From NCBI GenBank assembly GCA_001630475.1, contig KV419425.1, forward strand, positions 243,365 to 307,364: a stretch of DNA of 64,000 nt. Reading direction: 5' to 3'. The notes beneath the pieces were generated by a model, which saw only the letters and a program-made list of their open reading frames with translations, was not told the DNA's origin and searched no databases. This DNA comes from Sistotremastrum niveocremeum HHB9708 (Eukaryota > Basidiomycota > Agaricomycetes > Sistotremastrales > Sistotremastraceae). Shown piece after piece: positions 35,901 through 46,479 of the stretch (position 1 is its first letter; every line of letters starts with the position of its first letter). Position numbers and translations under genes: made by a program.

Positions 35901-38636
35901 GCACAAATAGAGCCTGTCGTGACTGAAAAGCTGAGCCGGACTGCTGCAAGACGAAAAGATTTTGTTCGTATGGCGCCAAGAGCTTTGTCGGTCGAAATGC
36001 GAGTGAATGGGAAAAGGGTTAGGGCGTTGATAGACTCTGGATCCATGGCGGACTTCATGTCAACGACTCTAGCAGAACAATTGAATGTTCCGCAAGTACC
36101 CTTGGAAAAACCGATCAATATTCAACTCGCATCAAGAGGATCACGTACCGTCGTAAACTACTCAACAACGGTCCAACTCCAATATGAGGATATTGATGAG
36201 AAACGTCATTTCGACATCATGAATGTCGAAGGTTATGATTTGATCCTAGGAACACCGTTTCTCTATCAGCACAAGGTTCTGATTGGGATAAACCCACCTC
36301 AAATGTACATCGGTTGCGATGTAAGCGTACCGATTGTCGATGGAATTGGTATTGCTAAAATTGCTTCGAAAGCCGCGAATCTTGTTGAAGAAAAAAGTAA
36401 ATATCTGCGAAACAAGATTGAGCAATACCACGGCAATAACAATCTCGCCGAAGCAGAAATCCAAGCCCATGCTTCAATTCCTGACATGACGAGTGACGAA
36501 ATCCGAGCTCACATAGCTCCTGTTTGGCTGGGATCATTGAAGGAAAACCGAATATTCCATTCGGAGGGCGAGGGAATAGCATCTTCGATGGAGGGCGCAC
36601 CTGAAATTAATGATCAAGAACCAGTACTTGATCAGGAGGGCGTGAGTACCACCAAAAACAAAAAATCCAGAAAATCGAAGGGAAAATCGGACTTCTCCAA
36701 GGTCAAAAGAGTCATTATTCGGGCTAAAGACCCAATAACAACGACCCTTCCAAGCATTCAGAAGGAAATCATGGATGAAGATCCAGATATTGATGCTGAA
36801 GATCGAAATCCGAACGCTCAGACTTCGAGCAAAGAGGTGTCAACAGTGACAGCTTCTCGAATTATGAATTTCATGGCAATAAGAAACGCTGAGTTTCATT
36901 TTTTGGGTCGTCTGAAAGGTCGGTATGCGGAAAATAAAGTCTTCGAGCCTATAGTCAGAAAGCCAGATGATTTTCGAAAGTACGAAAGGAAAAATGGCTC
37001 ACTAGTTTCAAAGGGTTTCGAGAACCTAACAGTTTCAAGTTATCTACCAGTTCCAAGTGAACCATGGCAAACTAGTGATGTCAACCTTGTAGGATCAACT
37101 CCCGCGTCTAAGAACAGATCTCAATCACGCGGCATGATTACGATGATCAGTGAACACTTGAGATTGATGGCACCGTTTGCGAAAGGAGACTTGGCATGCC
37201 TTTCTAATGAGAATTTCTGGTTGCCTAAGGAGAAAGCACGAGAATTAGCACTGAGATTTGCTGGCCCGATAAAGATCTTGGGAACTTACGATCACGTAGC
37301 GTTCGAGTTGGATCTACCGGCGCCTCCTCGGCAACGCGGCAACTATACTTCGCTTCTTCGGAATCCTCATCCGAAGGCCGACCGAAGGTTTCCTGGATGC
37401 GCTGCCGACCAGATTCTCTCCTTCGGCGAAAGATCAGCAAACTGGGCAATAGCCAAGATATCAGCTCACCTAGTAAAGACCAACAATTCGAAATTTGGAG
37501 TGCATCACCAAACTGGCGACAAACTCTGGCTACCGTACGCTGATGTCATTCGCACTGAGCGATTCGTCGTCTATCTGGATCTGGACGAAGCGTCAGGGAT
37601 TAGTGGATTAAGAGCTCTGGAAAGGACTCAGGAACAGGATAACAGGGTCGCTGAGGGTAATAAACCAATCAGGGCGAGTCTATCAATCTTTGCTTTAGAC
37701 GCTGATGAATCTGAAAGCGAACATAAACATACCGAGAGCAAAACGGTATATAAGGACACGTCTGTCAAGCTGGAAACACTATCCCCATCCCACTCGTTAT
37801 CGTCTCATCCGTTGATCATGTCCGCTGAACTCGCCAACCCCATCTTCGACGCACCTCAGGCTCCCGCCGTCATCACTCCCCCCGCTGAAGTCGATGCACC
37901 GGCTCAGGCAGCTCCCCCTCCTCTCGATCAACTTCCCACTCAACCCAATCCTGCTGTCGACGCTATCAACAATGAGCTAGCCTGGCTCACGCTCGGTCTT
38001 GACCCCGAGCCTATGGCAGTGGACCCTACTGCTGCCCCAGCTGCCGCCGCTCCTCCTCGCGCTCCAGTCAGTGCCACCAGTGCCTTTGCGGCACCTCCTC
38101 CTCTCGGGGCATTCGAGATGCCCTTTGGGGTGTCGTCGGCATCGTCCCCATCCATATTCCTCGAGTCTCGCCGCCGCGAGTACACCTTCGCCGAGCCCAA
38201 CCCCAACCTGCACCAGATATTGCGTGCTTACGAAGCCGGCCGGGATCAGCTCTCCCATCTCATTGCTCCCCCCGTCGACACCACGTCTCCCGACACCATG
38301 ATGAAGTCTATGTTTACCATAGTCATGGATAATCAACGGGTCAGCAACCTCATCAAGCTTCGCAGCTTGCAGCATCGGGAACTCGCCACCCTCGTCAATG
38401 GGTTTTCCCACTCTCCTGTCTCCAACCCAGTCCCCGTCGATGGCCCTCGTGTCACTTATGCACCATCTCGCCGCCAACGTCGCAATCGCGAGTCTACTAT
38501 CAACCGTAGGGACTACCGCGCCGCCGATCTCGACCGTCTAGAAGGTCAGGCATTCCGTAGCGCCAGGACTGGAGAGCGCCAGGGCAACCAACCGCGCTTT
38601 GGGAATGTCTCCCATCGCAACCGTGGTCGTGCCTAA
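32913..38636 (+). CDS. Gag-protease polyprotein of the LTR element
   Basis: Uninterrupted frame of 1,907 codons. The N-terminus (1-550) is Ser/Pro-rich, with Lys/Arg repeats and a long poly-Ser/Asp tract near 480-535. Gag-like helices follow at about 579-750 (EPAVYDGEDDYTRFQKFVYD and onward), then a CCHC knuckle near 833 (CFRCGEGGHISKDC). A retropepsin-type site ALIDSGSMADF lies near 1038 with ILGTPFL near 1112. At about 1422-1470, FAKGDLACL and RFAGPIKILGTYDHVAFELD resemble the C-terminal module of Ty3 integrases. A Pro/Ala-rich region and an Arg-rich tail close the frame. Treated as part of a virus-like fossil; it is open but lacks most pol domains. Confidence 0.8.
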   Translation: MPTRSGRTYAQVAVSPPRTRTPSPTPSTSSLSTAQDSPAVSEVPARVPTNPPPSNTSSSSRSQSVPRDAPVDNSHRDALGRTIPQDAVNIDDGSSTRSSDEADHRDRSGEDDGTPSSPTTEESSVPLLAEGFRSPRRTAPRPPHSGFNLTINVQPRHFDGSRFGSHESETDSSDDDESEDEDSQDDVLEDGRSNTRASSTPTRVESDPRSLSTASSATQFQDTIMRALQELTERQRASVNRRLQRVSSQYPPPQLLAEESSDDSYVPTPVTRSQVDLFVVSTPEEGDQEEPQGPPQQVNAEAGPSRVKKTHKRKHKHRHRGDDSPDAYPSQDEMDDRELQIERDRAIAERLALDEKAKELERRVKKIEGQREKRRKKKGKGRADAPEETPEPSQRPRSSTVKTSEKSKDKKSKRKSKKKSDKSRKKSKERSRERSHKKRKRSKKSSKKSGKSSKKSKGKTWIQDMMAGAGGIPNDPSDDSSSSSDESDSSSSSSSSSSSSSSSSSSSDDADNSDDSSSSSSSSSSSSSSSSSSDSAPDNEENQSDGERSESTQRENRTARRRRQRREGGGNHSSRIKPKEPAVYDGEDDYTRFQKFVYDCVGYMREGRVPANEQVWHLRNSVSGKALELYTREVVTSHRRTPLSLDNFLTKLFKHCFSPHFKTEMKTKLLRLRQNGREVRDFTTEIQDLSKLVGGIDEEIQRSILWQGADSYIVREWKAKGYDPSTHNFKRLRKMAERTERARKTVNATSERIEVRSRDHRRSKHRKSSSRSSERSNDRSSEFQPFKSEREGSSQDYKDKRKHAYQKSGRNDRSKKTELSPEEMDHRRANNLCFRCGEGGHISKDCPSRNSTEIPFRSHAAIFSEISELEERAEAAELEMMMVGVSGHDSPSEDDWRAWNLWPDNDDNISDESSTSDVENDEAVYSTRVNGESSRSDDKFKVLTSVLSEPSQVESDAGTEEVRPDWEICDEHEWGFSDDEFEDSLDTQIRIVDSLMAQIEPVVTEKLSRTAARRKDFVRMAPRALSVEMRVNGKRVRALIDSGSMADFMSTTLAEQLNVPQVPLEKPINIQLASRGSRTVVNYSTTVQLQYEDIDEKRHFDIMNVEGYDLILGTPFLYQHKVLIGINPPQMYIGCDVSVPIVDGIGIAKIASKAANLVEEKSKYLRNKIEQYHGNNNLAEAEIQAHASIPDMTSDEIRAHIAPVWLGSLKENRIFHSEGEGIASSMEGAPEINDQEPVLDQEGVSTTKNKKSRKSKGKSDFSKVKRVIIRAKDPITTTLPSIQKEIMDEDPDIDAEDRNPNAQTSSKEVSTVTASRIMNFMAIRNAEFHFLGRLKGRYAENKVFEPIVRKPDDFRKYERKNGSLVSKGFENLTVSSYLPVPSEPWQTSDVNLVGSTPASKNRSQSRGMITMISEHLRLMAPFAKGDLACLSNENFWLPKEKARELALRFAGPIKILGTYDHVAFELDLPAPPRQRGNYTSLLRNPHPKADRRFPGCAADQILSFGERSANWAIAKISAHLVKTNNSKFGVHHQTGDKLWLPYADVIRTERFVVYLDLDEASGISGLRALERTQEQDNRVAEGNKPIRASLSIFALDADESESEHKHTESKTVYKDTSVKLETLSPSHSLSSHPLIMSAELANPIFDAPQAPAVITPPAEVDAPAQAAPPPLDQLPTQPNPAVDAINNELAWLTLGLDPEPMAVDPTAAPAAAAPPRAPVSATSAFAAPPPLGAFEMPFGVSSASSPSIFLESRRREYTFAEPNPNLHQILRAYEAGRDQLSHLIAPPVDTTSPDTMMKSMFTIVMDNQRVSNLIKLRSLQHRELATLVNGFSHSPVSNPVPVDGPRVTYAPSRRQRRNRESTINRRDYRAADLDRLEGQAFRSARTGERQGNQPRFGNVSHRNRGRA

Positions 38637-38812
38637 CTCGACCCTTGTCATGTTGTTCTCAACAACAGATCCTATACCCAAGTCAGATCTTACCCTGACT
38701 TCGCTAATTTTCGGAGTTTTTCTTTCACTCTTGTCATTCTTTTTGGTATAGTTTCTTTTGTCATACATTCTTTTACTAAGTTACATGATTTCGAACAACA
38801 TGGGAGGGCGTA

Positions 38813-39041
38813 TGTGACGATTACAGCCACCGTCGTACCTTTCGGAGTTTGCTTTAGGTACCCTTTCTTTCTCCTTTTAGTAGAACCCTTATCTCTAGTA
38901 GTATATAAGGACTGGCTATCTCTCATGTACGCCCCCGAGGCTTTCCTACTTGTGCAATCGAGTACCATAAGACCAGTTCTTTATTCGAGTGAACAAGCGA
39001 AAGAATCCTAAGTCGTGTCGGAGTCACCCGTGACTACGACA
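38813..39041 (+). repeat. 3' LTR of the Ty3/gypsy-like element
   Basis: 229 bp, identical to the left LTR by eye. It is preceded by a short purine-rich run (GGGAGGG near 38801-38808), a plausible polypurine tract. Confidence 0.9.
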
Positions 39042-40426
39042 TCAAATCATACGCCGTATGCCCCCCCTTAGACTCAACATACGCGGTTTCCTGACTCCTT
39101 TCGCGCTCACAGGACCAAGAAGTCCAAACAGACATCTGTAATATCCATCGCAACATTCATCTCAGTCTTTCGGCTCCTCCAATCGAGCATTACGACGTCG
39201 CCTCATATCCAATTATCCAAGATACGAACCATGACAATGATTATGCCCAACTGCCACCTTTGCCGATGAGCACGAGTCCATCTATATCCCAGGAGGCTCT
39301 AACAAGTCCCGAACGACCTTTCGAATTTTCGCCGGAACCAGAGGGCGGAAATGATAGTGAAGACGAAGTTGAGATCGGACGGGGTATACCAGAAGCTGAC
39401 GGCGCTGGCTACGATTTCTCTGATGGAGCCATGAGCGAGGAAGATGAGATAGAACAGTCTCTTCGTCTAAGTCCCTCCTCGGTGAGTTTCTTCCTCATCT
39501 TCTGCCCTAATCATGCCGAGGCTAATGCTAAGTGTGACCAGGATTTCGACACGACATATACATATGGACCCCCACATCCCCTTAACCTAGATCTCAGCCC
39601 CCTCCAGCCCCTCTCATCACTCTCTTCACCAACCTCATCGCACACAAGCCGCGTCGTGCCCCTCTCCGAAACCTTTTCGCCAAACCCCAATACAAACTTG
39701 TTAAGCCACCTCCAATCTTATTCACAGTATGATAAGCTTCCGCAATCCCAATTCAACTCTGGCGCATCCGGCTTCTCTACCTCCTCCCCAAGACAACCTT
39801 TCAACTCGACATACGCCTCGAGAAATCGAACTATGTCAATTGCTCAGGAAGATCTCTCGACCATGTTCAGTCCTCTCCGTAAACGGAAGCGCGATGTCGA
39901 CGATGTTGGCACCACCAGTCCTCGAGACGATCCTCGCTGGGGCGCGCGTTATATAGCTGCGGACGACTCCAAGGATCTGAATGGAATTGACCCATTCCGG
40001 GTATGTGTCCTGATGCTATAATCTATTCAGAGCTAATGGTGTTGTATCCTCTAGCCTGCCTTCACTCTCTCCAGAGACTAAACTACCCTCTATAATTTTA
40101 TCCTTCTCCTATTACCTGTAATTAACCTGTTGTGTTTTAGCTTTGTTATTGCTTTGTACATATCCCATTCATCCTTCTCTCGCATTCTAGTTTCACGTCA
40201 CCTGTCAATGCCATCGTCATGTCCTCGTCATGTATACAATAATCATTTCAATGAACGTCATCTATCTCTATTAAAGGTTACTATGTCTATACAGTATGCG
40301 TCGTGATAATCGTCGGTCTTTACGTGTCATCCTAAGTGTCATGCTACCAAGAAAATTAGGGAAAGAAAATCGAATGCAATGCGAAGGGGTCGTGGTCTGA
40401 AATTTGCGAAGGTTTGGCGAGAAGTT

Positions 40427-42372
40427 TTACGAGGCGTCGGTATGGGAGATAGAGGACCATGCACGCATCTGGGGACCATAACGGATGCAGATGGCGATGA
40501 ATCTGCAAAAGAAAAAGGAGTCAGCGAATGTTCATGTATGCCTGTGGAATTCGCAAGGACTTACGCAAAGCCCATCCAGCCGAGGATGGATGCCATAGTG
40601 TTTGTGAATAGGATACCGTATGTTTCGATAGAGGGGAGGGCAATGACCACAGCCAATGCGGCGAAGACATTTCGAACAGCGCTATGAAAACGTTAAGTAA
40701 AGAATAATCCGAGCAATCAAGGTTGGACTTACACGTTGGCAGCGACGACTTCAGCACTCCGATCGTGCATCACATCAACGCTGTACGTTGAGCAAGGGGC
40801 GAATACAAGGGACATCTGGTACAGCATAAGCGATGATTATCTCATAACGCAACGTCGTCAACGTACCCCGACTCCGTGGATGAAGAGCAAGACGAGATTG
40901 ATCGACAGGCCGACCATACCGTCAAGGAATTGAATCGCAAGGCCCATTCCTAGAGTGCTGAGCGGAACGAGGAACAAAGCTCCATGCCACGATGCACGAA
41001 GTCGGTCTTCCGGAATCCACTTGCCACCGCGGTATTCGCGCCATTTCATGATTGTGTGATCGGATACCCAGCCCGCAAGAGGTGCGCCGACTTTTCCAAG
41101 GTCAAATTTGCCTCTCCATATATTAGTGATAGACCCACCTGTGTTTCCGAGACCGGAGGGAAGGAACAAAGCGCCGACCACAGCATGATTCTCAATTCCA
41201 TATCGCTTGCCCTGTAATCGACTTAGTATCAATCGGGAACGAGGGTAGTATGCATACCAAACTATAGGCCAAAGGAATGAGGATGATGAAGTCGCCCATG
41301 AAAGCACATGCAGCGCCCATAGTCTAAGAAAAATTAGACCCATATATGCGCTCAGAATATTGGGAGGACATACACTGAATAACAGGACGGGACTTCTCAT
41401 GAGAGCAAGTGCGCTAAGAGGATTAAGGAAGACGAATTTTCTGACTCCTTTGTGGCCATTTTCGATTTTGGCCTCAGCAAGGTCAATCCCACGAACGCCG
41501 GGATGACTGGTCTCGGGGAGGAATATGAGGACGAAGACGAGGGCGATGAGGCCCACGACTCCGAGACTGGCTTGCATGACGCGCCACGAGAATCGTTCTG
41601 CTACCATACCGCTGATGACAGGTGCGAGAGCAGGACCCGAAAGTCCCAGCTGCGCAATGCAAAATTAGACGACGAATTGGAACGCGAATGTATTACAACG
41701 CACGCCATAGAATATGCCCAGTGCTCGTCCTCTCTGGTCCAGTCTGAATATATCAGAAATGGTACCCGCTCCAACAGATTGGAATGCACATGATCCGAAG
41801 GCTTGAAGAGCACGGAAGATCATAAGCTCGGGAACGTTCCGGCATGCAGCTACGCCGATCGAAGCCAGGAAGTAAATAGGAAGGGAAATGACATAGATGG
41901 GCTGTCGTCCATCTAAAAGAAGACGTGTCAGGAGCGCAGCTCGGGATAAGATAGGAAATCACGGCGTACAATATCCTGAGTACCTTGACCAGAACAGACT
42001 GCCGAAAGCAGCGAAAAATACAAAGATACCGACGGAGATGCTGGAACAATAAGGTTATACGCGCATTGAGATGATAGGAGGGGGATATTTACTTGACTAT
42101 ACTTCCGGTCGTCTCGAGGTCATGAGCGATTTGTGGAATGGTAGGAGTGAAAGAGCTAGATGTAAAGTCTAGGGCATATAATTTAGAGCACGCGTCGAAC
42201 AATGAATAAGAACGCGCGTACAGGTTAAGAGTCCACAAGCCGATACGATGGCGAGAATAGTCTGCTTCCGACGAAAAGAAAACCGTTCATAGACGGCATC
42301 TGCAGAGTCCTGGTTCGATCCAGCAAGCAACGGGGTCGTTTCAGAAACAGGGAGGTCTTGAACAGACGACAT
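40427..42372 (-). CDS. MFS transporter 1 (DHA1-like drug:H+ antiporter)
   Basis: Multi-exon gene, roughly 500 residues, with about 12 hydrophobic spans. The cytosolic N-terminus MSSVQDLPVSETTPLL carries an acidic dileucine signal (ETTPLL). Landmarks include the loop 2-3 region DGRQPIYVISLPIYFL, RALQAFGSCAFQSVGAGT, FRLDQRGRALGIFYG, and the end-of-half motif FLPETSHPGVRGID before the central loop. The C-terminal half has GGKWIPEDRLRASWHGALF, STYSVDVMHDRSAEVVAAN and IETYGILFTNTMAS. It ends ICIRYGPQMRAWSS...HTDAS. Sequence motifs place it in the DHA1 family, H+-driven exporters of small molecules. The sorting motif suggests vacuolar or endosomal location. It is paralogous to the genes ending at 49442 and 59650. 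Confidence 0.8.
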
Positions 42373-45300
42373 TTTGTACAAAGAGCGCTATATCCAAGCA
42401 GCTCAAGAAAAGGAGATGGTGGTGAAAGGAAAGAGAAAGAGGAGTAATTCGTGGACATTGGCGGGTCAGATATATTCACCTTTGGATTCGATGTCCGAAA
42501 TCCCATTACATTACGATATTGGTCGGAGTTTGGATCATAGCCACTCTTTCATGACGCACCAGTAACCCGGAACCGAGGCGGAACCCGGAAAAACTAGATC
42601 TTGAGAGTCGTTTGGTCGGATCGGCCGGTTAGAATTACTAGATACGGATAAGAAACCGGAAGGAATCGCTTCGGAGCCGACACAGAACCGCTTTGACGTA
42701 TCTCGATTACCCGAAGCGGACGACAGGGAACTTTCATAGCCGGAGACAATCGTAAGAGTGACCGTGTTCACTAGGGCCTGTCTCTTGTTCCGACCCTTTG
42801 ATGCTCAATGCAGATAATTGTGCTCTCAGGACGTTGTGCATTCTGATTTACACAATCGAACTCTCTTTTCATTGTTCAAGGTAAGACCCGAGCCGTTAAT
42901 CTAAAATGTTGTAAAGGGAGAAAGAAGACACGTACAAGCGAACGGACATCGCTTATTCTGAATCAGCTCGCCCGTACCGAACCTTCGTGTTACAGGTTGA
43001 TTAATGTTTGACAGACTCTGGAACAGTGGAACTTTCGCGAATTTTTCGTTCGCGATCAAATCCATGACGGGAGCAGATATACCGGTAGAACCCGACTCCG
43101 TCTGAGTTTTGCACCCGCTGGATTCAACTGGCTCAAGCACTTATCAGTATCGGTCTTGTATTGAAAGCTAGCATCCTATCATGACTCGTGAGTACAGATA
43201 GTGTGCAGACGAGGCACGTTGAAGGCACCCAGGCACAATTGCGCGCTCTGGAACACGAAAACCTCTCAGGCCGAACGGCGCGTTTGACGTGTAGAGCGTC
43301 AATCAGAACTGACCGCTCCGCACATTCGTGCTCCCATTCTCATCCATAATCGCGCAAAACCTCTTATCATCTCTGCCCAATACCTCTTCGAGCTATCCAC
43401 TTCGAGTGCGAGTTACAGTACTGAACGACACTCGCAGCAAACAGTACAAGACCCTTGACGCCACAAAACCTGTGAAAAAATTCTCTGGCCTCGGCCGACG
43501 AACCATTCAATTATTTCTACGCGTACCTTCTCAAGGGGTTCGCATTTCACCATTTCAGTCCAACATTCCGTCGATATTCCGCATGTTCCAGCTCTCGTTA
43601 TCCCGCTCCGACTCTCCAACACCGTCGTCGGTTCGCTACACTCCACCGCACAGCCATCAGAACGATTATTGACAGTGCCTGTCAACTTTTTAATCTCCCA
43701 CCCATCGTACTAAGCACCAAATACTAGTCTCGTACACGTCCCTTATCTCAGAAATCAAATGCCACGATTACAACGGACTTCCACGGCTCTTTCTCAACTT
43801 CTCATGTCACTCTCCCGTCTTCTCTTCCGCGTCCGAGTCCGCACTTCTGACCCACTTTGCAACATTTATGTAAAACCTAGAACTACCATCTTCAGCCGTA
43901 CGCGATTGAAACGTCCAGATCTCGGCTACACACTCTTCTGAGTCCATACTCACGAGTACAAATTCCTAATGATCCCTATCGCTTCCCAAATCACTGACAA
44001 CGCAAAAAGTAAGCTTAAACTTACCCGAAATTGCTACATCCCATCTCCATTTCCACGACGAACGCGTCCGGTCCCGGCGTATCCCAGGGTCCCTGAATCC
44101 CAAGCCCTGAAAATTCAATTTGAAGCCGGAGATCAGAGATCTAGAGATAGACGCGGCCCTAGACCTGCCGGACCTCGTGCCGATCCTTCTCCTCGAACCA
44201 GGGTTCTGGAACTAGTATTCCTCTTTCCCAGATTAGGTAGAGTACTTGTGAAGTTAAACTCAATCGAGCATCTGCCCGAGTCAGCACTTCCCACGTACAC
44301 TGTATACAAAAAAAATTCTCACGCTTAGTGCTCTAACTTCGAAGCACGTTCATCCACCTCAGTACATTTCTTCTGAACTTGGGTTCTTGTATACTTCAAT
44401 TTCGCTCCCATGGTGATTCTAATAGGCCTTCTGAAAGGATATTGGAAGACTGATACTTTGTTTGTGCTCACGCTTTCAGCGCTTGGATTTACTAAAATGC
44501 TCAAGTCACAAGATGATCAATATAACAATACTGGTATCAGATAACCCTCTTCGTCTTACTCAGTCCAGATACTTCTTCCGGGAATCGTCGACTTCGGGAT
44601 GTTCTCGGGTGACTCTACTGCACGATAATCATCGGACTCGGACTCGGATCTCGTCTTGGCTCTTTCAGTACTCTGCTTACTCCAAGGAGACACTTGACTC
44701 GAATCAATGGCTGCTGGCGAGCTCCAACAGCGATTATAGCTATCTGTGAGGCATTTTGGTGGAGCTAACTTTCTATGGAAAATGAGCCTTTGCGTCATCA
44801 TCCTCTGAGAATCCCGCCTTCTCGAAGATCCTTGGTTCCTTGTGTTATTTTCCTGCGTTCCAACCTCACTCTAAAACGAATCGAGACCGAGCTATGCCGC
44901 GAGTTCATCAACCACTAAGCTAACTCCTATTTTCATTACCTACTCAACGGTCCGCTCAAATAATGGAAGGAGAGCAACGTCTTGTGCATGCGGTCATGAA
45001 CCATCCGGTGCGCCCATCGTCCCTAACATATCCTAGGTTTTCCTGGATTGTGCTCCGCCATTGACGTGAGTCGACTTTATTTCGAAGTTGTGGAATATCG
45101 TACGTCAGTTTCTTCTACACCCGCCTTCGTATTTGACTCGACTCCTATTACCACTCCAAAACCACGCGCACTCCCAACTCCCCCCAGCGTCGAACCATTA
45201 GTCATACATGGTTTATAGCAGAAAACCTTCCTAATCCAACCCAATTTCTCTCCGCCGATTCTATCATAATTCCTCCATCATCCGTTACTCCTAATCCCAT

Positions 45301-46479
45301 TTCAAGCAAATCTGCTCCTCCAACAACGCATACGCACCAATAATCTATCTCTGACCGAGTCAGCAACGGCCCGACTACCGACATTGGCGGCGCATCACAG
45401 TGATTCCATCATAATTCATCCTACCCGTCCTGATCATCCAGCGCCTGCCATTGAAGAGCTTCTTCCAACTTCCGCCCTGTCCCTTCATATACGCATATCA
45501 CTTCTCAACTTCTCAATATTTACCCCCTGACCTCGTTCCTCGTTCCTCCCATTCACCATGTGTTCTTCGATTCGAGCGCTCATAATGAGGACTTTCTAGG
45601 CCTGAACATTCTTCCGCGTCCATTCTTGTTTTTCGGATTCGAGTGGCGGAATGGGAATGTGGAGACTAGTAGACTGATTTTTTGGACGCTATAACTAGTA
45701 TCGTGTTAACCTTGTATTCTAGGCGTCGTTAGAATCTGGAAAGAATTGTTCTACCTTTTCTTGTTCTGGAATTTATGGCCGTGCTCCCGGTGATAATCTC
45801 TTCAACCCTGCTCAAAGTTTAAGACTGTCGATATCGCTGCTTCGCCACTTCTATTTCCGCCATCTAGACCTTTTCTCTGAAATCCTTTCTTGCCAACACT
45901 TCTTCTAACATCGCAAGCCGTCGACCCTGACGTCAGCACTGCTGTAGTAAAAATTGTAACGCATCAATCCACAATTTTTTTTTTCGATTCCCCGAATTCG
46001 GTGCCGAGTCTGCCGACATTCATATCAAATACAAAGATCAGTAGTCATATTGAAGAGTACGAGATCCACACGGGATCTCGTAGGTAGATAGGGGAGGCTC
46101 TCGGCGGGTCAGTTATCCGGCTACTGGGTGTGAACTAGTGTATTGGGCAATCTGGGGCGAATCAGTCCCCTTTCTCTACATGATCGTAGCGGCGCTTCCG
46201 CACCAGTCCCCTCCTCTAGTCCTCCTCTCTGCCTCCAATTAATGACAATGGGACTTTAGCGTAGTTATAAAAAAAACCGAGACAAAAACACGAGACATCG
46301 TCTATTCAAAAAACTTCACTTAAAGTAAAGCTCGACTAGTCCACCGCCATCAAAGCGTCCCAAGCCTGATCGACCAACTCGCCCAACATCACACTCTCCA
46401 ACAGCCCTAAACCGAAAATCAATTGCAACTGGCGGAATGTTGAGACCCACGGCGCTCGTGGAGATAGTGTTGCCGCAGA
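42373..46479. other. Gene-poor tract between MFS 1 and a decayed gene
   Basis: Only short chance frames, the longest about 120 codons at 43969-44328, with no recognisable domain. AT-richer patches and Ser/Thr/Arg-rich translations in all frames suggest non-coding, possibly decayed repeat DNA. No paired LTR or terminal inverted repeats were found by eye. Confidence 0.4.

Larger units (their letters stand above)
32489..39041 (+). mobile_element. Ty3/gypsy-like LTR retroelement, non-autonomous, young
   Basis: 6,553 bp element with identical 229 bp LTRs that begin TG and end CA. It is flanked by the 5 bp direct repeat TCAAA (32484-32488 and 39042-39046). It contains one long open frame (32913-38636) with Gag, a zinc knuckle and an aspartic protease, plus a C-terminal segment resembling the GPY/F module of Ty3 integrases. 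I could not recognise reverse transcriptase, RNase H or the integrase core, so it looks non-autonomous. LTR identity and the exact target duplication point to a very recent insertion. Confidence 0.85.
32281..40080 (+). pseudogene. Unknown host gene interrupted by an LTR element
   Basis: Short plus-strand exons before 32489 (MVPMFALTALRK; then, after an intron, VGAVMAGSTNSLVRDADMD) and longer exons after 39041 appear to be one gene split by the retroelement. The right part begins after a CACAG acceptor near 39110 with DQEVQTDICNIHRNIHLSL. It runs through an acidic, Ser/Pro-rich sequence (DSEDEVEIGRGIP), a Lys/Arg cluster (LRKRKRDVDD, a likely nuclear signal), and ends with PAFTLSRD at 40080. 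No known domain was recognised. The element lies in the same orientation inside an exon, flanked by a 5 bp duplication of host sequence, so the gene is probably inactive on this chromosome. The start codon is uncertain. Confidence 0.45.

Noticed and set aside
42300-42330. GGTTCGATCC word resembling a tRNA B box
   Set aside because: It lies in the coding start of MFS 1, with no A box or cloverleaf around it.
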